This document shows, piece after piece, positions 20,264 through 31,399 of a stretch of DNA of 64,000 nt. The stretch lies in NCBI GenBank assembly GCA_021613375.1, contig CM038716.1:10867667-10931666 (forward strand), read 5' to 3'. The DNA is from Megaleporinus macrocephalus. Its lineage: Eukaryota > Chordata > Actinopteri > Characiformes > Anostomidae. Below the pieces are notes generated by a model that was not told the DNA's origin, did not search any database, and saw only the letters and a list, made by a program, of their open reading frames with translations. Made by a program: the position numbers and the translations under genes. Within the stretch, counting starts at the first letter, position 1; each line of letters starts with the position of its first letter.

Positions 20264-20830
20264 ACAACAACCCCAACCTCCAACAATAAACCCCAACCCT
20301 CTTACAATGAAACCCTACCTCCTACAATCTTACCCTACCTCCTACAATCAACCCCAACCCTCCTACAATGAAACCCTACCTCCTACAGTGAAACCCTACC
20401 TCCTACAATGAAACCCTACCTCCTACAATGAAACCCTACCTCCTACAATGAAACCCTACCTCCTACAGTGAAACCCTACCTCCTACAATGAAACCCTACC
20501 TCCTACAGTGAAACCCTACCTCCTACAATGAAACCCTACCTCCTACAATGAAACCCTACCTCCTACAATGAAACCCTACCTCCTACAAGCAAACCCTACC
20601 TCCTACAATCAACCCCTACCTCCTACAATCAAACCCTACCTCCTACAATCAAACCCTACCTTCTACAATAAACCCTACCTCCTACAATCAAACCCTACCT
20701 CCTACAATCAAACCCTACGTCCTAAATCAACTCTAACCTCCTACAATCAACCCCAACCACCTAAATCAACTCTAACCTCCTACAATCAACCCCAACCCTC
20801 GCTCCCCAAACCCACACATCAGCAAATATA
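20264..20830 (+). repeat. 20-bp minisatellite in the 3' UTR of gene A
   Basis: Starting a few bases after the stop codon, units of CTACCTCCTACAATGAAACC (with CAATCAAACC and CAGTGAAACC variants) run for over 500 bases. B has the array at 31002-31330 and C at 43833-44270. Open frames spelling PYLLQ and NPTSYNQTLPPT words are products of the period, since 20 is not a multiple of three and the frame cycles. Confidence 0.9.
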
Positions 20831-20868
20831 AAAATAATTAAAAAATCTTAAAATATGCTACTACTCTT

Positions 20869-20990
20869 CATTCTTTATTAGTGTAATACAGTGTTCAGGT
20901 ATGTTACTGAATGATCTGCTGAGAGTCTACAGGCTTTATTAGTGTAATACAGTGTTTGGAAACTGTAACTATGCAGTGATGTATATATAT
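20869..20990. repeat. 61-bp satellite, copy A (about two units)
   Basis: Units contain CTTTATTAGTGTAATACAGTG, then TTCAGGTATGTTACTGAATG and ATCTGCTGAGAGTCTACAGG. Only one full and one partial unit are present here, against about 32 in B and 33 in C, so this is probably near the ancestral state. Confidence 0.85.
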
Positions 20991-21324
20991 AATATTGTTT
21001 AATCTGTGTTTGTATGTATGTATGTGTAAACATATGTTCTGATTCTAAACTCCACCTGATCTAGTTTAGAAAGTGTGTTTTTAGTGTTAATCAGTTCTAC
21101 AAGTGTTCTGCTTTACAGTCATACGAGTCTTTTATTAGAATCTACTGAAGTTAATAATCAACCACACACTTTTACTCTCACTGACCCCCAAAAACTGATA
21201 CTTGTAGCACAATTATGATAATTAGTAACTCATGTAGTCTCTCCATTGTCCTGGTCCACTAAACCATAAGTACATTCTCTACCTTAACACTCATTTATCA
21301 ACTCTGAACAAACCTTTGCAGTAG
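20991..21324. other. Spacer between 61-bp and 37-bp arrays, unit A
   Basis: Moderately AT-rich sequence conserved in B (33375-33765) and C (46375-46745). No coding signal was seen. Confidence 0.6.
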
Positions 21325-22206
21325 TACATCACATACATCATTAAACACTGAACACACTTCCTACATCACATACATCACTAAACACTGAACACACTTCCTA
21401 CATCACATACATCACTAAACACTGAACACACTTCCTACATCACATACATCATTAAACACTGAACACACTTCCTACATCACATACATCACTAAACACTGAA
21501 CACACTTCCTACATCACATACCTCATTAAACACTGAACACACCTCCAACATCACATACATCATTAAACACTGAACACACTTCCTACATCACATACATCAT
21601 TAAACACTCAACACACTTCCTACATCACATACATCACTAAACACTGAACATACTTCCTACATCACATACATCACTAAACACTCAACACACTTCCTACATC
21701 ACATACATCATTAAACACTGAACACACTTCCTACATCACATACATCATTAAACACTGAACACACTTCCTACATCACATACATCATTAAACACTGAACACA
21801 CTTCCTACATCACATACATCATTAAACACTGAACACACTTCCTACATCACATACATCACTAAACACTGAACACACTTCCTACATCACATACATCATTAAA
21901 CACTGAACACACTTCCTACATCACATACATCATTAAACACTGAACACACTTCCTACATCACATACATCACTAAACACTGAACACACTTCCTACATCACAT
22001 ACATCACTAAACACTCAACACACTTCCTACATCACATACATCATTAAACACTGAACACACTTCCTACATCACATACATCATTAAACACTGAACACACTTC
22101 CTACATCACATACATCATTAAACACTGAACACACTTCCTACATCACATACATCACTAAACACTGAACACACTTCCTACATCACATACATCATTAAACACT
22201 GAACAC
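21325..22206. repeat. 37-bp satellite, copy A (about 24 units)
   Basis: Units are CTTCCTACATCACATACATC followed by ATTAAACACTGAACACA (37 bp). Variants are CACTAAACAC and CACTCAACACA. The array ends in GAACACCTCGTGTTTC, the same right border as in B and C. Confidence 0.95.
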
Positions 22207-22368
22207 CTCGTGTTTCTATTGGAGAACACTGGCATGTACATCACACACCCATGTACCAGTTACCTGAACCCAGCGCTCACAGGTGAACACACGTCTGGCT
22301 GAACTTTAGAAATCAGCACCTGAGCTCCATAAAGAAAACACAGGTTCCACATCTTGGTTGGTACAACA

Positions 22369-23520
22369 ATGGAGGCTGATGATGGACGAAGAGGACGGGG
22401 ACGAGGAAGAGCCACAGCAACCATCATGGATGAGATCCGATCACTTTGGTTGACCATGTTATGAATCATGGGTTGAGTTGTCGGGGGGCTGGGCAGACGC
22501 TCCAGCCTAATTTGAGCTGCTACACTGCAGCAAACATCATCCAGACGTTTGGAGATGAGAAGAAGCGAGTAGACCTACTACTGAACTCCCACAGCTGAAC
22601 TGTGTCCACCACTGTACTACTGCAGTGTAGAATCAGTACTTACAGTCACGTTTCATTACAAACCCCTCACATCATGTTTCTGCAGAGCTGCTAGACCACC
22701 CTCACTGGAGGAAGAAGACGTCTGTTCACCCCAGAGCAGCAAGAGACCACCATTAACACGATCAGAGCCCACAATAGCACACATTCACCACGACTACAAC
22801 AGCAGAACATCATTACCCACAACACCACACTCAGCTACATCCACTCAGTGAGCTTATCTGCGCTGGGTGGTCTCCTGAAAACACTTCCAGACCACATGAA
22901 GCAGATCTACAGGGTTCTGTTCCAGCACAGCTCTGACGGAGTGAAGCAGCTGCAGTATGAATATGTGCTAGTACGCTGTGCTGTCCTCTCACTGGTCCTG
23001 TAATCCACTGTCCTGTGGAAACACAACACTGAGTACTGAATGTCTGTCTCATACTTTCATACAATACTGGACTGGTGGGTTTCAGAGAGTGATGGAGTTG
23101 GTGGTGATGTTGCTGCAGTGGAACACAAGCTCCTGTACTTTCATCGTCAGTGTACCTGGGCAGCAGGGGGGCAACATCAATCAACGTGTGCAGCCATTAG
23201 CCAGAATGGTGTTGTTCATCCTGATGCCACTCTTGGTCCCTACAACACTGACCACCTCATCATCTTCCTCAACACACCACCCTTGGAGTTCTTGGAGGGT
23301 CTATGTTCCCACCAACCCCACAGCATGTACCTCTTCTCCAGGTGATGGAGGAAGCTTGTGGGGATGTTGATGAGGAAGCTTGCCAGAGCTGGATAAGTCA
23401 CTCCAGACGCTTCGTCCCTCGCTGTCTGGCCATACAGGACATTCTCTGTGATGGTGATGAGGTGTAGAGGTCAGACCCAGAGAGGAGACGAGGTGCAGCT
23501 TATTTTCTTTTGTTTTTGAC
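22369..23520 (+). pseudogene. Decayed DDE transposase (IS630/Tc1/mariner-like), copy A
   Basis: The translation begins MEADDGRRGRGRGRATATI and, across stops and frameshifts, shows MKQIYRVLFQHSSDGVKQLQ, CAAISQNGVVHPDATLGPYN and an end like VMEEACGDVDEEACQSWI. These order and match a DDE-type transposase common in fish genomes (DDE_3, IS630/Tc1 superfamily), by recall. Copy A has at least two internal deletions (near 23141 and near 23280) relative to copy C. It cannot make an active enzyme. Confidence 0.7.
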
Positions 23521-23541
23521 TTACAAGCCTATTTTGTTATG

Positions 23542-23783
23542 TACACCGATCAGCCAGAACATTAATAGCACCTCCTTGTATCTACACACATTGCCTGCTT
23601 CATCAGCTCCACTGACCATATAGGAGCTCCACTTCCAGACTGTAGTTCATCTGATTCTCTGAATACATCGTTTATCCTCTTTTACCCTGTTCATTAATGG
23701 TCAGGACCCCCACAGGACCACCACAGAGTAGGTACTATTAGGGAAGTGGATCATTCTCTGCACTACAGTGACACTGACATGGT
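23542..23783 (+). mobile_element. Half of a palindromic fish DNA element, unit A
   Basis: Starts TACACCGATCAGCCAGAACA, continues through AGCACCTCCTTGTATCTACA and GGTCAGGACCCCCACAGGAC to AGTGACACTGACATGGT, where a (GTAT)n tract begins. By recall this is one arm of a long palindromic non-autonomous element common in otophysan fishes; the second arm is missing. Copies occur at 36365-36606 (B) and 61132-61373 (C). Confidence 0.6.
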
Positions 23784-24956
23784 ATGTATGTATGTATGTA
23801 TATTTAGCCACTTATATATATAGTGATAATTTTGTTGGTTGGTCTAGTAAATACAGAAACTAATGAAAATACTGGACGTGATGCTGTATCTAGTGTGGAG
23901 CTGGACCGTGTATCCAGGGACCAGTAGGTAAACTGTTAACCAGTAATTAGTTTGTGTGTAAAGAGTTTGTGTACTGATTGGTTAAAAACTAAAGTTTTAT
24001 TTCATTACTTAAAATGTTCTCGTATGTTCTACTATTTTGAGAGAAGAACTGAGTACACTAATATTTTTAAGTTGAACAAAATTAAAACATCAGGTTTTAG
24101 CTTGGACCACGCCCCTGTAGCACCTTGCCAGATTCTCATTGGTCAGTTCAATCTAGACTAGTTTGAGTTGTTTAGTGGAGCTTGTAAAGGTTTTGAAGTC
24201 TTTTTCTATTTTCACTGTGAGATTTGGTGTTTTCTGAGTTGAACTTCTTTTCCTCGGACAGAAACTCTGTAGTGCTGGGATTTCTCTACAGTGGACATTT
24301 TCTCCATTGTTTTCTTTTCTTGAAGAACTACAGAGGACTACAATTAACCAAGCCGCCATCTTCCCTCTCTTTTTCTCATTCTGGAACTTGCTAAGTAGTT
24401 TTCTGTGTTCAAGTGGTGTAAAACTGTTGTTCTGCAGTTGATGCTGATCTAAAGTTAGAAAATGTAATTACTGTGTTTTTATCATTTCAATGTGTAAACA
24501 GTATTTAAGAATTATTGTAAGATAAACAGTTTTCTAACTAGACCAATCAAAACCAGCCATCATCACTACTGAACCCTTCAAGAGTCAGAATCATCCTAGA
24601 TGATCCCAGTGATGTAGTTTTAAATAAAATTAAACTAAATGTAACTGCTGTCTGTGTTCTTTTGATGTAGGAGAACATCAGCTTTTTATAGAGACTTGTT
24701 TAAGTTTTTAATTCTGATTACAGGAAACTCAATGTTGAGTTGAATTAAATGGTCAGTAGGTTTTGATTTTACTAAATATTTTAAGTACAAACAATTTAGA
24801 TTTCATTGTATTCAACTCAAATGATCACTTCCAGTCTATTTGATATTTAAGTTGATTTTACTCAAACTATTAGATTTTCTCTAGTTTACATTACTTACAT
24901 ATTTTAAGGCAATCACTCAAACTCTTTAAGTACAATCAACTAATCCAGGTTTACAG
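23784..24956 (+). promoter_or_regulatory. Spacer of unit A with CCAAT and YY1-like motifs
   Basis: ATTGG (inverted CCAAT) at 24138-24142 and GCCGCCATCTT (reverse complement of the YY1 consensus AAGATGGCGGC) at 24352-24362 lie upstream of a CTTG-CTAAGT word at about 24390. In B and C that word is CTTG-GTAAGT, a good donor. This could be a promoter and non-coding first exon for the next gene copy, with the donor lost here. It is inference only; no other gene content was seen. Confidence 0.3.
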
Positions 24957-25255
24957 TGTGAGGATTTGAGTGAGTGTTAGTGAGGTCAGGTACTGATGTT
25001 GAACATTGCTGTGAGGATTTGATTGAGTGTTAGTGAGGTCAGGTACTGATGTTGAACATTGCTGTGAGGATTTGATTGAGTGTTAGTGAGGTCAGGTACT
25101 GATGTTGAACATTGCTGTGAGGATTTGATTGAGTGTTAGTGAGGTCAGGTACTGATGTTGAACATTGCTGTGAGGATTTGATTGAGTGTTAGTGGGGTCA
25201 GGTACTGATGTTGAACATTACTGTGAGGATTTGATTGAGTGTTAGTGGGGTCAGG
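24957..25255. repeat. 53-bp minisatellite, upstream of gene B (about 5-6 units)
   Basis: The same unit and right border as the array at 12776-14380, but short. Confidence 0.95.
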
Positions 25256-25838
25256 CCATGCTTCTCTTTGAAAAACTTGCTATTTTATGTAAGAATGTGA
25301 TGCTAAGTTTTCTAAACTGAACAATCACAAGTTCATTAAATACTGATAGAATTCTGTCCTCCACATTTTCATTGAATCATTGTAAAGTTTCATTTACTGT
25401 TTTTATAAACAGATATAATAGATTCTGTATACAGTATATAGGTATTGGGTAGAACTGAGTTAAGTATATTAGTCTGGTCCTCTAAAACCATTCCAGTTCC
25501 TCATGTGGCCCCATGGGAAAATGAATTGCCCCCCCTGTTCTGTGAGGTGATGAAATGAAGCTACAGCGAGTCTGATTGTCAGTCTGATTCACATGAACTG
25601 CTCAAATCTGAGAAGTGAGGAGTAAACACAGCAGCGTCGCTCTGATTCACTACATGAAGCCCATTAACTGTAGCCTCACATTCATTTACCAACAGAGACC
25701 TCCACAGAGTGTCCAACATTCCGCTGTGATGTCACTACAGAGGCCGTGTGACGTCATAGAGGTGAAGATGTACGGAGTTCCGCGCGTCTCAGTGTGAAAT
25801 CAGTCTGTGCTGAAGCGTCGAAGGAGAGAGGAGGAAAA
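25256..25838 (+). promoter_or_regulatory. 5' flank and likely core promoter of gene B
   Basis: 583 bases, the same length as in A. TGATGTCA is at 25727-25734 and the perfect CRE TGACGTCA at 25749-25756. Spacing to the ATG is conserved. Confidence 0.5.
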
Positions 25839-28800
25839 ATGAGCTGGAGAAAGTTTTGCTGTTGTGGAGGAGGAGATAGAGAGAGTGAGGAGGAGGAGGA
25901 GCACAGAAAGGAAGGAGAACATACTGAGAAGAAAGAGAAAGGAAAGAGGAGGAGGAGAGAGAGAGAGTGGAGTTTCTCTAGGAGAGAGGAGGAGAGGGAG
26001 ACTCCACTACAGGAGAGCGTGACTGTGCTGATGGAGGAAGCCGAGACAGAGCCGGTGGACATCAGCACAGAGACTGAGCAGCTTCTGAGTGAGTAGATGA
26101 GTCGACGTCACTAGAATTAACAGTAGTTACTGAACAAGTCAGTGATTCTCAGTACGTACTGAATAAATCAGAGTTCAGCGCTGGATACTCTTTACTTTAG
26201 TGTAGGGGGGCTTAACCAATTTTAAACACTCTGGTGGTCGGCCAATCAGAACAGAGTGTGTGAACTGACCAATCAGAGCAGGGTTAATGTTAGGTTTACG
26301 ACGTGAGAGTGAATTGGTAAGTGTTAAGGGTTAATGTTAATGTTAGGTAAGGTTATGTGTAGGGTTAATGTTAGGTGGGGTTGAGTGTAGGGTTAATGTT
26401 AGGTAGTGTTAAGTGTAGGGTTAATGTTAGGTTAGGTTAAGTGTAGGGTCAATGTTAATGTTAGGTTAGGTTAAGTGTAGGGTTAATGTTAATGTTAGGT
26501 AGGGTTGAGTGTAGGGTTAATATTAGTGTTAGGTAGGGTTAGGTGTAGGGTTAATGTTAATGTTAGGTAGTGTTAAGTGTAGGGTTAATATTAGTGTTAG
26601 GTAGGGTTAGGTGTAGGGTTAATGTTAATGTTAGGTAGTGTTAAGTGTAGGGTTAATGTTAATGTTAGGTAGTGTTAAGTGTAGGGTTAATATTAGTGTT
26701 AGGTAGGGTTAGGTGTAGGGTTAATGTTAATGTTAGGTAGGGTTGAGTGTACGGTTAATGTTAATGTTAGGTAGTGTTAAGTGTAGGGTTAATATTAGTG
26801 TTAGGTAGGGTTAGGTGTAGGGTTAATGTTAATGTTAGGTAGTGTTAAGTGTAGGGTTAATGTTAGTGTTAGGTAGGGTTAAGTGTAGGGTTAATGTTAA
26901 TGTTAGGTAGGGTTGAGTGTAGGGTTAATGTTAAGGTTACTCTGTGTTAGTTGTGGTGAATGTATTTTATTTATTAATATTATTTAATGTTTAATTAAAA
27001 CAAGAGTTTAACTGATTATAAACTCTAATTTGTCTAAATGATTCAATTCTAATTTAAATAGGCGTCAATACCGAGACGACTCCTGATCTGCTACAGTCTG
27101 AAGATGCTGGACCACCCTCTAGCACCCCTCTGGGTGAGTAGGAGAACCTGTTTTCATGATGAACATCATTGTATCTCTACATTAACAGAACAAATGCTGA
27201 TATTATTCATTCTGATATGAATATTAAAGCAGGAGAACAGAGAGCTCCTGGGACCAGTGAGCTCCTGGAGATCCTGCCGAGGGACGTTGCTGGAGGAGAA
27301 GTGGTGGACCAGCATCTTGGTGAGTAAAAGAATCAAACGTTGGATATTGTGATAATGACCCAGCTGGACAGACGTTGATATTTATTGATGTTCAAACAGA
27401 ATCCGAGACCTGTGAGCACACTGAGGAGGAGACCAGAGGAGAAACGCTGCTGGAGGAACCTCCAACCTCCAGCACATCTCTGGGTGAGCAGAACTAACTA
27501 TTAGCATCATGCTAACTCTGTATTGTACAGCACTGGAGAACATTACCAGAACAAACCGGCTGCTGGTGGTCCACTCCAGCACACAGTCCAGTCCTGTTGA
27601 TGTAATAAATGAAGTTTATGAAGACCACCTGAACTCCATCAGCACTAGTTAAGATTTGGTGATGTCATCATTTTCTGACTTGACAATGACCATCAGAACT
27701 GACCACAAAGTTACTGAACATCTGCTGATCTTCTTAGAATCTGACTCAGGAGCTCCGGTCGTGGATGAGGTTGAGGACACGGGGGTAGAAACTCCTGAGA
27801 CCCCTGTGTCCTCCCACGTAGATCACCCTGTCCAGTCCTTCGGTAAGTAACGGAAATGACCTGTGGAAATAAATCAAGTATGAAAATAACACAGCTGGAC
27901 GACTGACAGTGTTTATTAATGTGAAAGACGACCAGAAGGTGATGACCATCGTCAGGGTGATCTCTGCAGCAGACGCATTCAGATACCTGCTGGAGAACAT
28001 GCAGGTATCTGAACTGCAGAACCTCAAGTTCCCTCCGGGTGAGTAAAAGAAGAACTCACTACAAAAACTACATTCAGACAAAAGCAGAAACATGAATATC
28101 TTAATATCTCTCAACATCTCACTTTCACTGAATATCTTCTACAAACATCAGCGAACAACACCAACGCCCTGATCGAGGCCGCCTGTGAGGTAGTTCTTGT
28201 GCTGCTGCAGAGACTCGCATTCTCACCTGACCAGCACCTGAGTGAGTAAAGCACATAAACACTAAATATTAAAGATGATACTAAAGACTTCACAGACAAC
28301 ATGTCCATGTGGGGCCCGTATGGTTCTTATCTGGCCTTTATGGGTTTCACGTGGGCTTGTAGGGGCTTTATGATTGGTGATACATGGAGCCCCGCTGGGT
28401 TATAACTTTTTGCCCCGTTTGGGTTACAGTTGTGAGTCCCACTTAGGCTACTGTTGGGGGCCCAAAGTCATGGCACTGTTTACATGGTTGATTGTTCACT
28501 TGGGCCCATCTTGCAGTCCGGATCGGCCCTAGTTATTGGTCCACATTGACAAACACACACAGGGCCCGTATGAAGGCAATGGACAAATCTCTGTGGGCCC
28601 CTACCAGGTTGCCCCATGTGGACCCAATCGGCAGCCCGTCTTTAACTGATGTGGGGTCCACATGAACATGTTGGCTGGGTCAGTAAATATCAGATCTGCT
28701 GATACTCAGAGCTTCAATATCAGAATCAGCATATTCACCAGGTTCTGTGATGATGTAGCTGCTGAACATCTGCTGATGTTTATTTCTATTGAATCAGTTA

Positions 28801-30995
28801 ACAAGGTGCTGTCGGTGATGCGAACGGTTCCTGAGTTTGCTGATGCCGGAGTGCTGTTAACACATCATCTGGACAGCATCCGAGGATTCACCAGCATGAC
28901 TCTGGGTGAGTAACAGAACCCAGAACCTTCTCTGACACCAGGGCAGCAGAATAGACTAGGCTGGCGTTGGTCCATTCCAGCAGATAGAACTATATCAGTT
29001 GATGATGACCACTCAAACTCAGTCAGCATTTGGTGATGTGACTTGATGATCAGAACCCACCATAATATGACTGAACATCTGCTGATCCTTTCAGAACCAG
29101 GAACTGATGTACAGGTGGGGGTGGATGCAGAGGTGGAGGCCCTGCGTGACATCTTCTGCCCTCACCTGGACACGCTGTACACACAGCTCGGTAAGTACCG
29201 GAAACGCTCAGTACAAATATATGAAGAGTGAAAACGATGCAGCTGGAGAACTGACAGTGTGTATCAATGTGAATCCAGTGGATGAGATGCTGACAGGGCT
29301 GTTGGTCCAGCTGGCTGCTAACGCCCTGATGTACCTCCGTAAGGTGCACGGAGAACCTCCAGGTGAGTCATCATAATAACATGCAGGTAAAAGTAGGAAT
29401 CATGTTTAATGTTAACATGAACCTGTTTTCATTCATTCTTTCTAAATGAACTAGTGAACAACAACGAGTCCAGGGCCGACATCATCGCCCAGGCCCTGGA
29501 TAGCATCCTGGAGGAGCTCGTCACCGGGAGGGATCAGCATCTCAGTGAGTAAAGCTAATGAGCACCAGAAACTAAAGATAGAGCCCATGTGGTAACAGCT
29601 GGTGGTCTCAGACTGATATGAGCAGAAAGAGCTGATCATCTTTAGAGCTTAAGAAGTAGTAACATCAGATCAGCTGATCCTCAAGTCTTCAATATCAGTT
29701 TCACCATCTTTACTAGGTTCTGTGATGAAGACTCAGCTGAACAACTGCTAATATTTATTTCTATTAAATCAGTCCACGACTTCCTGTGCTTGATGTCCTC
29801 GGCGCCTGACTACTGGGACATTGTGGAGGTGCTGGCGCCTCTGCTGGACTCCGCCAGGGCATATTATTGTGGATGTCTGGGTGAGTAGAAGAACCTAGTA
29901 GCTTGATGATCATCATAATAACTGAGAATGTGTAAAGAACTGCTAATGTTTCATCAGGATTTATTAGTTAGTTATTAATATTCATCTAAACTCATACTGA
30001 TTCTGCTCGGACTCGTTTTACGAGGTGACTCTGAGTCCAGTTTGTATGCGAGCAACAGAAACACCCGAGTCAGGTCCAACCACAGTGATGGATCTGGACA
30101 GCTGTTGATGTTTCTTCATGTTACAGCACCAGACCAGACCGAGGAGGTGGAGCAACATGGAGCTACGGCTGAGTCCAGCATGGTTGATGTAAAGAGGACG
30201 ACACCTAAAATTCAGCCACCTCAACCACCTCAGCCACCTCAGCCACCTCAGCCATCTAAGCCATGTCAGCCACCCCAGCAGCCTCAGCAACGTCAGCAGC
30301 GTCAACCACGTCAGCTGCCTCAACGTCCTCAGCCACCTCCACCACGTCAGCCACCTCAGTCATCTCGGGGTGAGTAAAGAAAACAGATCTCAGATTCTGT
30401 TTACATGAACATACATTCTTACAAATAAAGATACTTCCTCAGATCTTGGGTTGGATATACGACTCTAGAGATAAACTTTCACTGGTAGTGGAGCTTCTAC
30501 AAGGTTCTTCATGCTCACACATCTGTTTAAACATTCTTCAGGAAACTAAAAGTTCTTCTACAGTAACTACACACTGATCCTAAAATGAGTGTAACTGCAT
30601 TTGTAGCTCACAGAGACGGTCCTGGGGTGCAGCCTCCTCCTCATCCACGGACTGACAGCCAACATAGATCCAGGCACCAGTCCGAAGTTCAGTGGACGCA
30701 TCGGCACCAGGGACAGAGACCACCTAGAGTGCCGAGACACCAGTGGGAGGAGGCCACTGAGAGATACCCCGGATACCCGACCAGACAGGAGGTCACTGAT
30801 CCGTGGACCTGGAGACAACATGGTCCCAGAAATCAGACCCAGAACCCAAAGTCAAAAGGACCCAATGACCGCCCTAATGATGGATGTGCTCCTCCACAAA
30901 GGGAGAGAGGCGGTTTTGGAGGAAGAGGGAGGCGTGGTGGAGGCCGAGGACAGAAGAGACCCGACTGGTGGCAGCACGACAACAGATGGCTATGA
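25839..30995 (+). CDS. Gene B: 14-exon paralogue, intact
   Basis: Exons: 25839-26088, 27062-27133, 27233-27319, 27400-27483, 27738-27842, 27928-28038, 28152-28241, 28798-28905, 29095-29190, 29279-29362, 29455-29544, 29773-29880, 30127-30369, 30607-30995. All are phase 1-1 internally, giving 638 codons plus TGA with no stops. Every exon has the same length as in gene A except exon 13, which is 54 bases (18 codons) shorter inside the Pro/Gln repeat. Visible replacements against A include Glu to Asp in exon 2, Met to Val in exon 6 and Arg to Trp in exon 12. Intron 1 lacks a roughly 100-base piece present in A and C. The family and function are unknown to me. Confidence 0.75.
26325..26940. repeat. 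Intron 1 minisatellite of gene B
   Basis: The same family, with a variant unit (AATATTAGTGTTAGGTAGGG) that is common only in this copy. Confidence 0.92.
28298..28672. mobile_element. ~375-bp inverted-end element in intron 7, copy B
   Basis: Orthologous to the insertion at 17526-17896, with the same ends and site. Confidence 0.65.
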
Positions 30996-31001
30996 ACAAC
31001 A

Positions 31002-31330
31002 ACCCCAACCTCCAACAATAAACCCCAACCCTCTTACAATGAAACCCTACCTCCTACAATCAAACCCTACCTCCTACAATGAAACCCTACCTCCTACAAT
31101 TAACCCCAACCTCCGACAATCAAACCCTACCTCCTACAATCAAACCCTACCTCCTACAATCAAACCCTACCTCCTACAGTGAAACCCTACCTCCTACAAT
31201 CAAACCCTACCTCCTACAATCAAACCCTACCTCCTACAGTGAAACCCTACGTCCTATGATCAACCCCAAACTATTACAATCAAACCCTACCTCCTAAATG
31301 AACTCTAACCTCCTACAATCAACCCCAACC
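31002..31330 (+). repeat. 20-bp minisatellite in the 3' UTR of gene B
   Basis: The same CTACCTCCTACAATCAAACC-type units as in gene A, with fewer copies. Confidence 0.9.
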
Positions 31331-31399
31331 CTCGCTCCCCAAACCCAAACATCAGCAAATATAAAAAATAATAAAAAAAATCTTAAAATATGCTACTAC

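Larger units (their letters stand above)
14381..25255 (+). repeat. Tandem unit A (~10.9 kb)
   Basis: The first complete unit, measured from CCATGCTTCTC at 14381 to the same word at 25256. It carries gene A, 3' UTR repeats, short satellites (about two 61-bp and about twenty-four 37-bp units), a transposase fossil, half a palindromic element, a spacer and the next 53-bp array. Exons, introns and spacers are close to identical to units B and C over kilobases, so unit duplication was recent or is maintained by conversion. Confidence 0.9.

Noticed and set aside
20568..20831. PYLLQ / NPTSYNQ repeat protein after gene A
   Set aside because: Product of the 20-bp minisatellite after the stop codon; frames cycle and no splice site joins it to the gene.
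24153..24359. 68-codon minus-strand frame kept in units A and C
   Set aside because: It lies over the YY1/CCAAT spacer, has no recognised motif and is explained by general similarity of the units.
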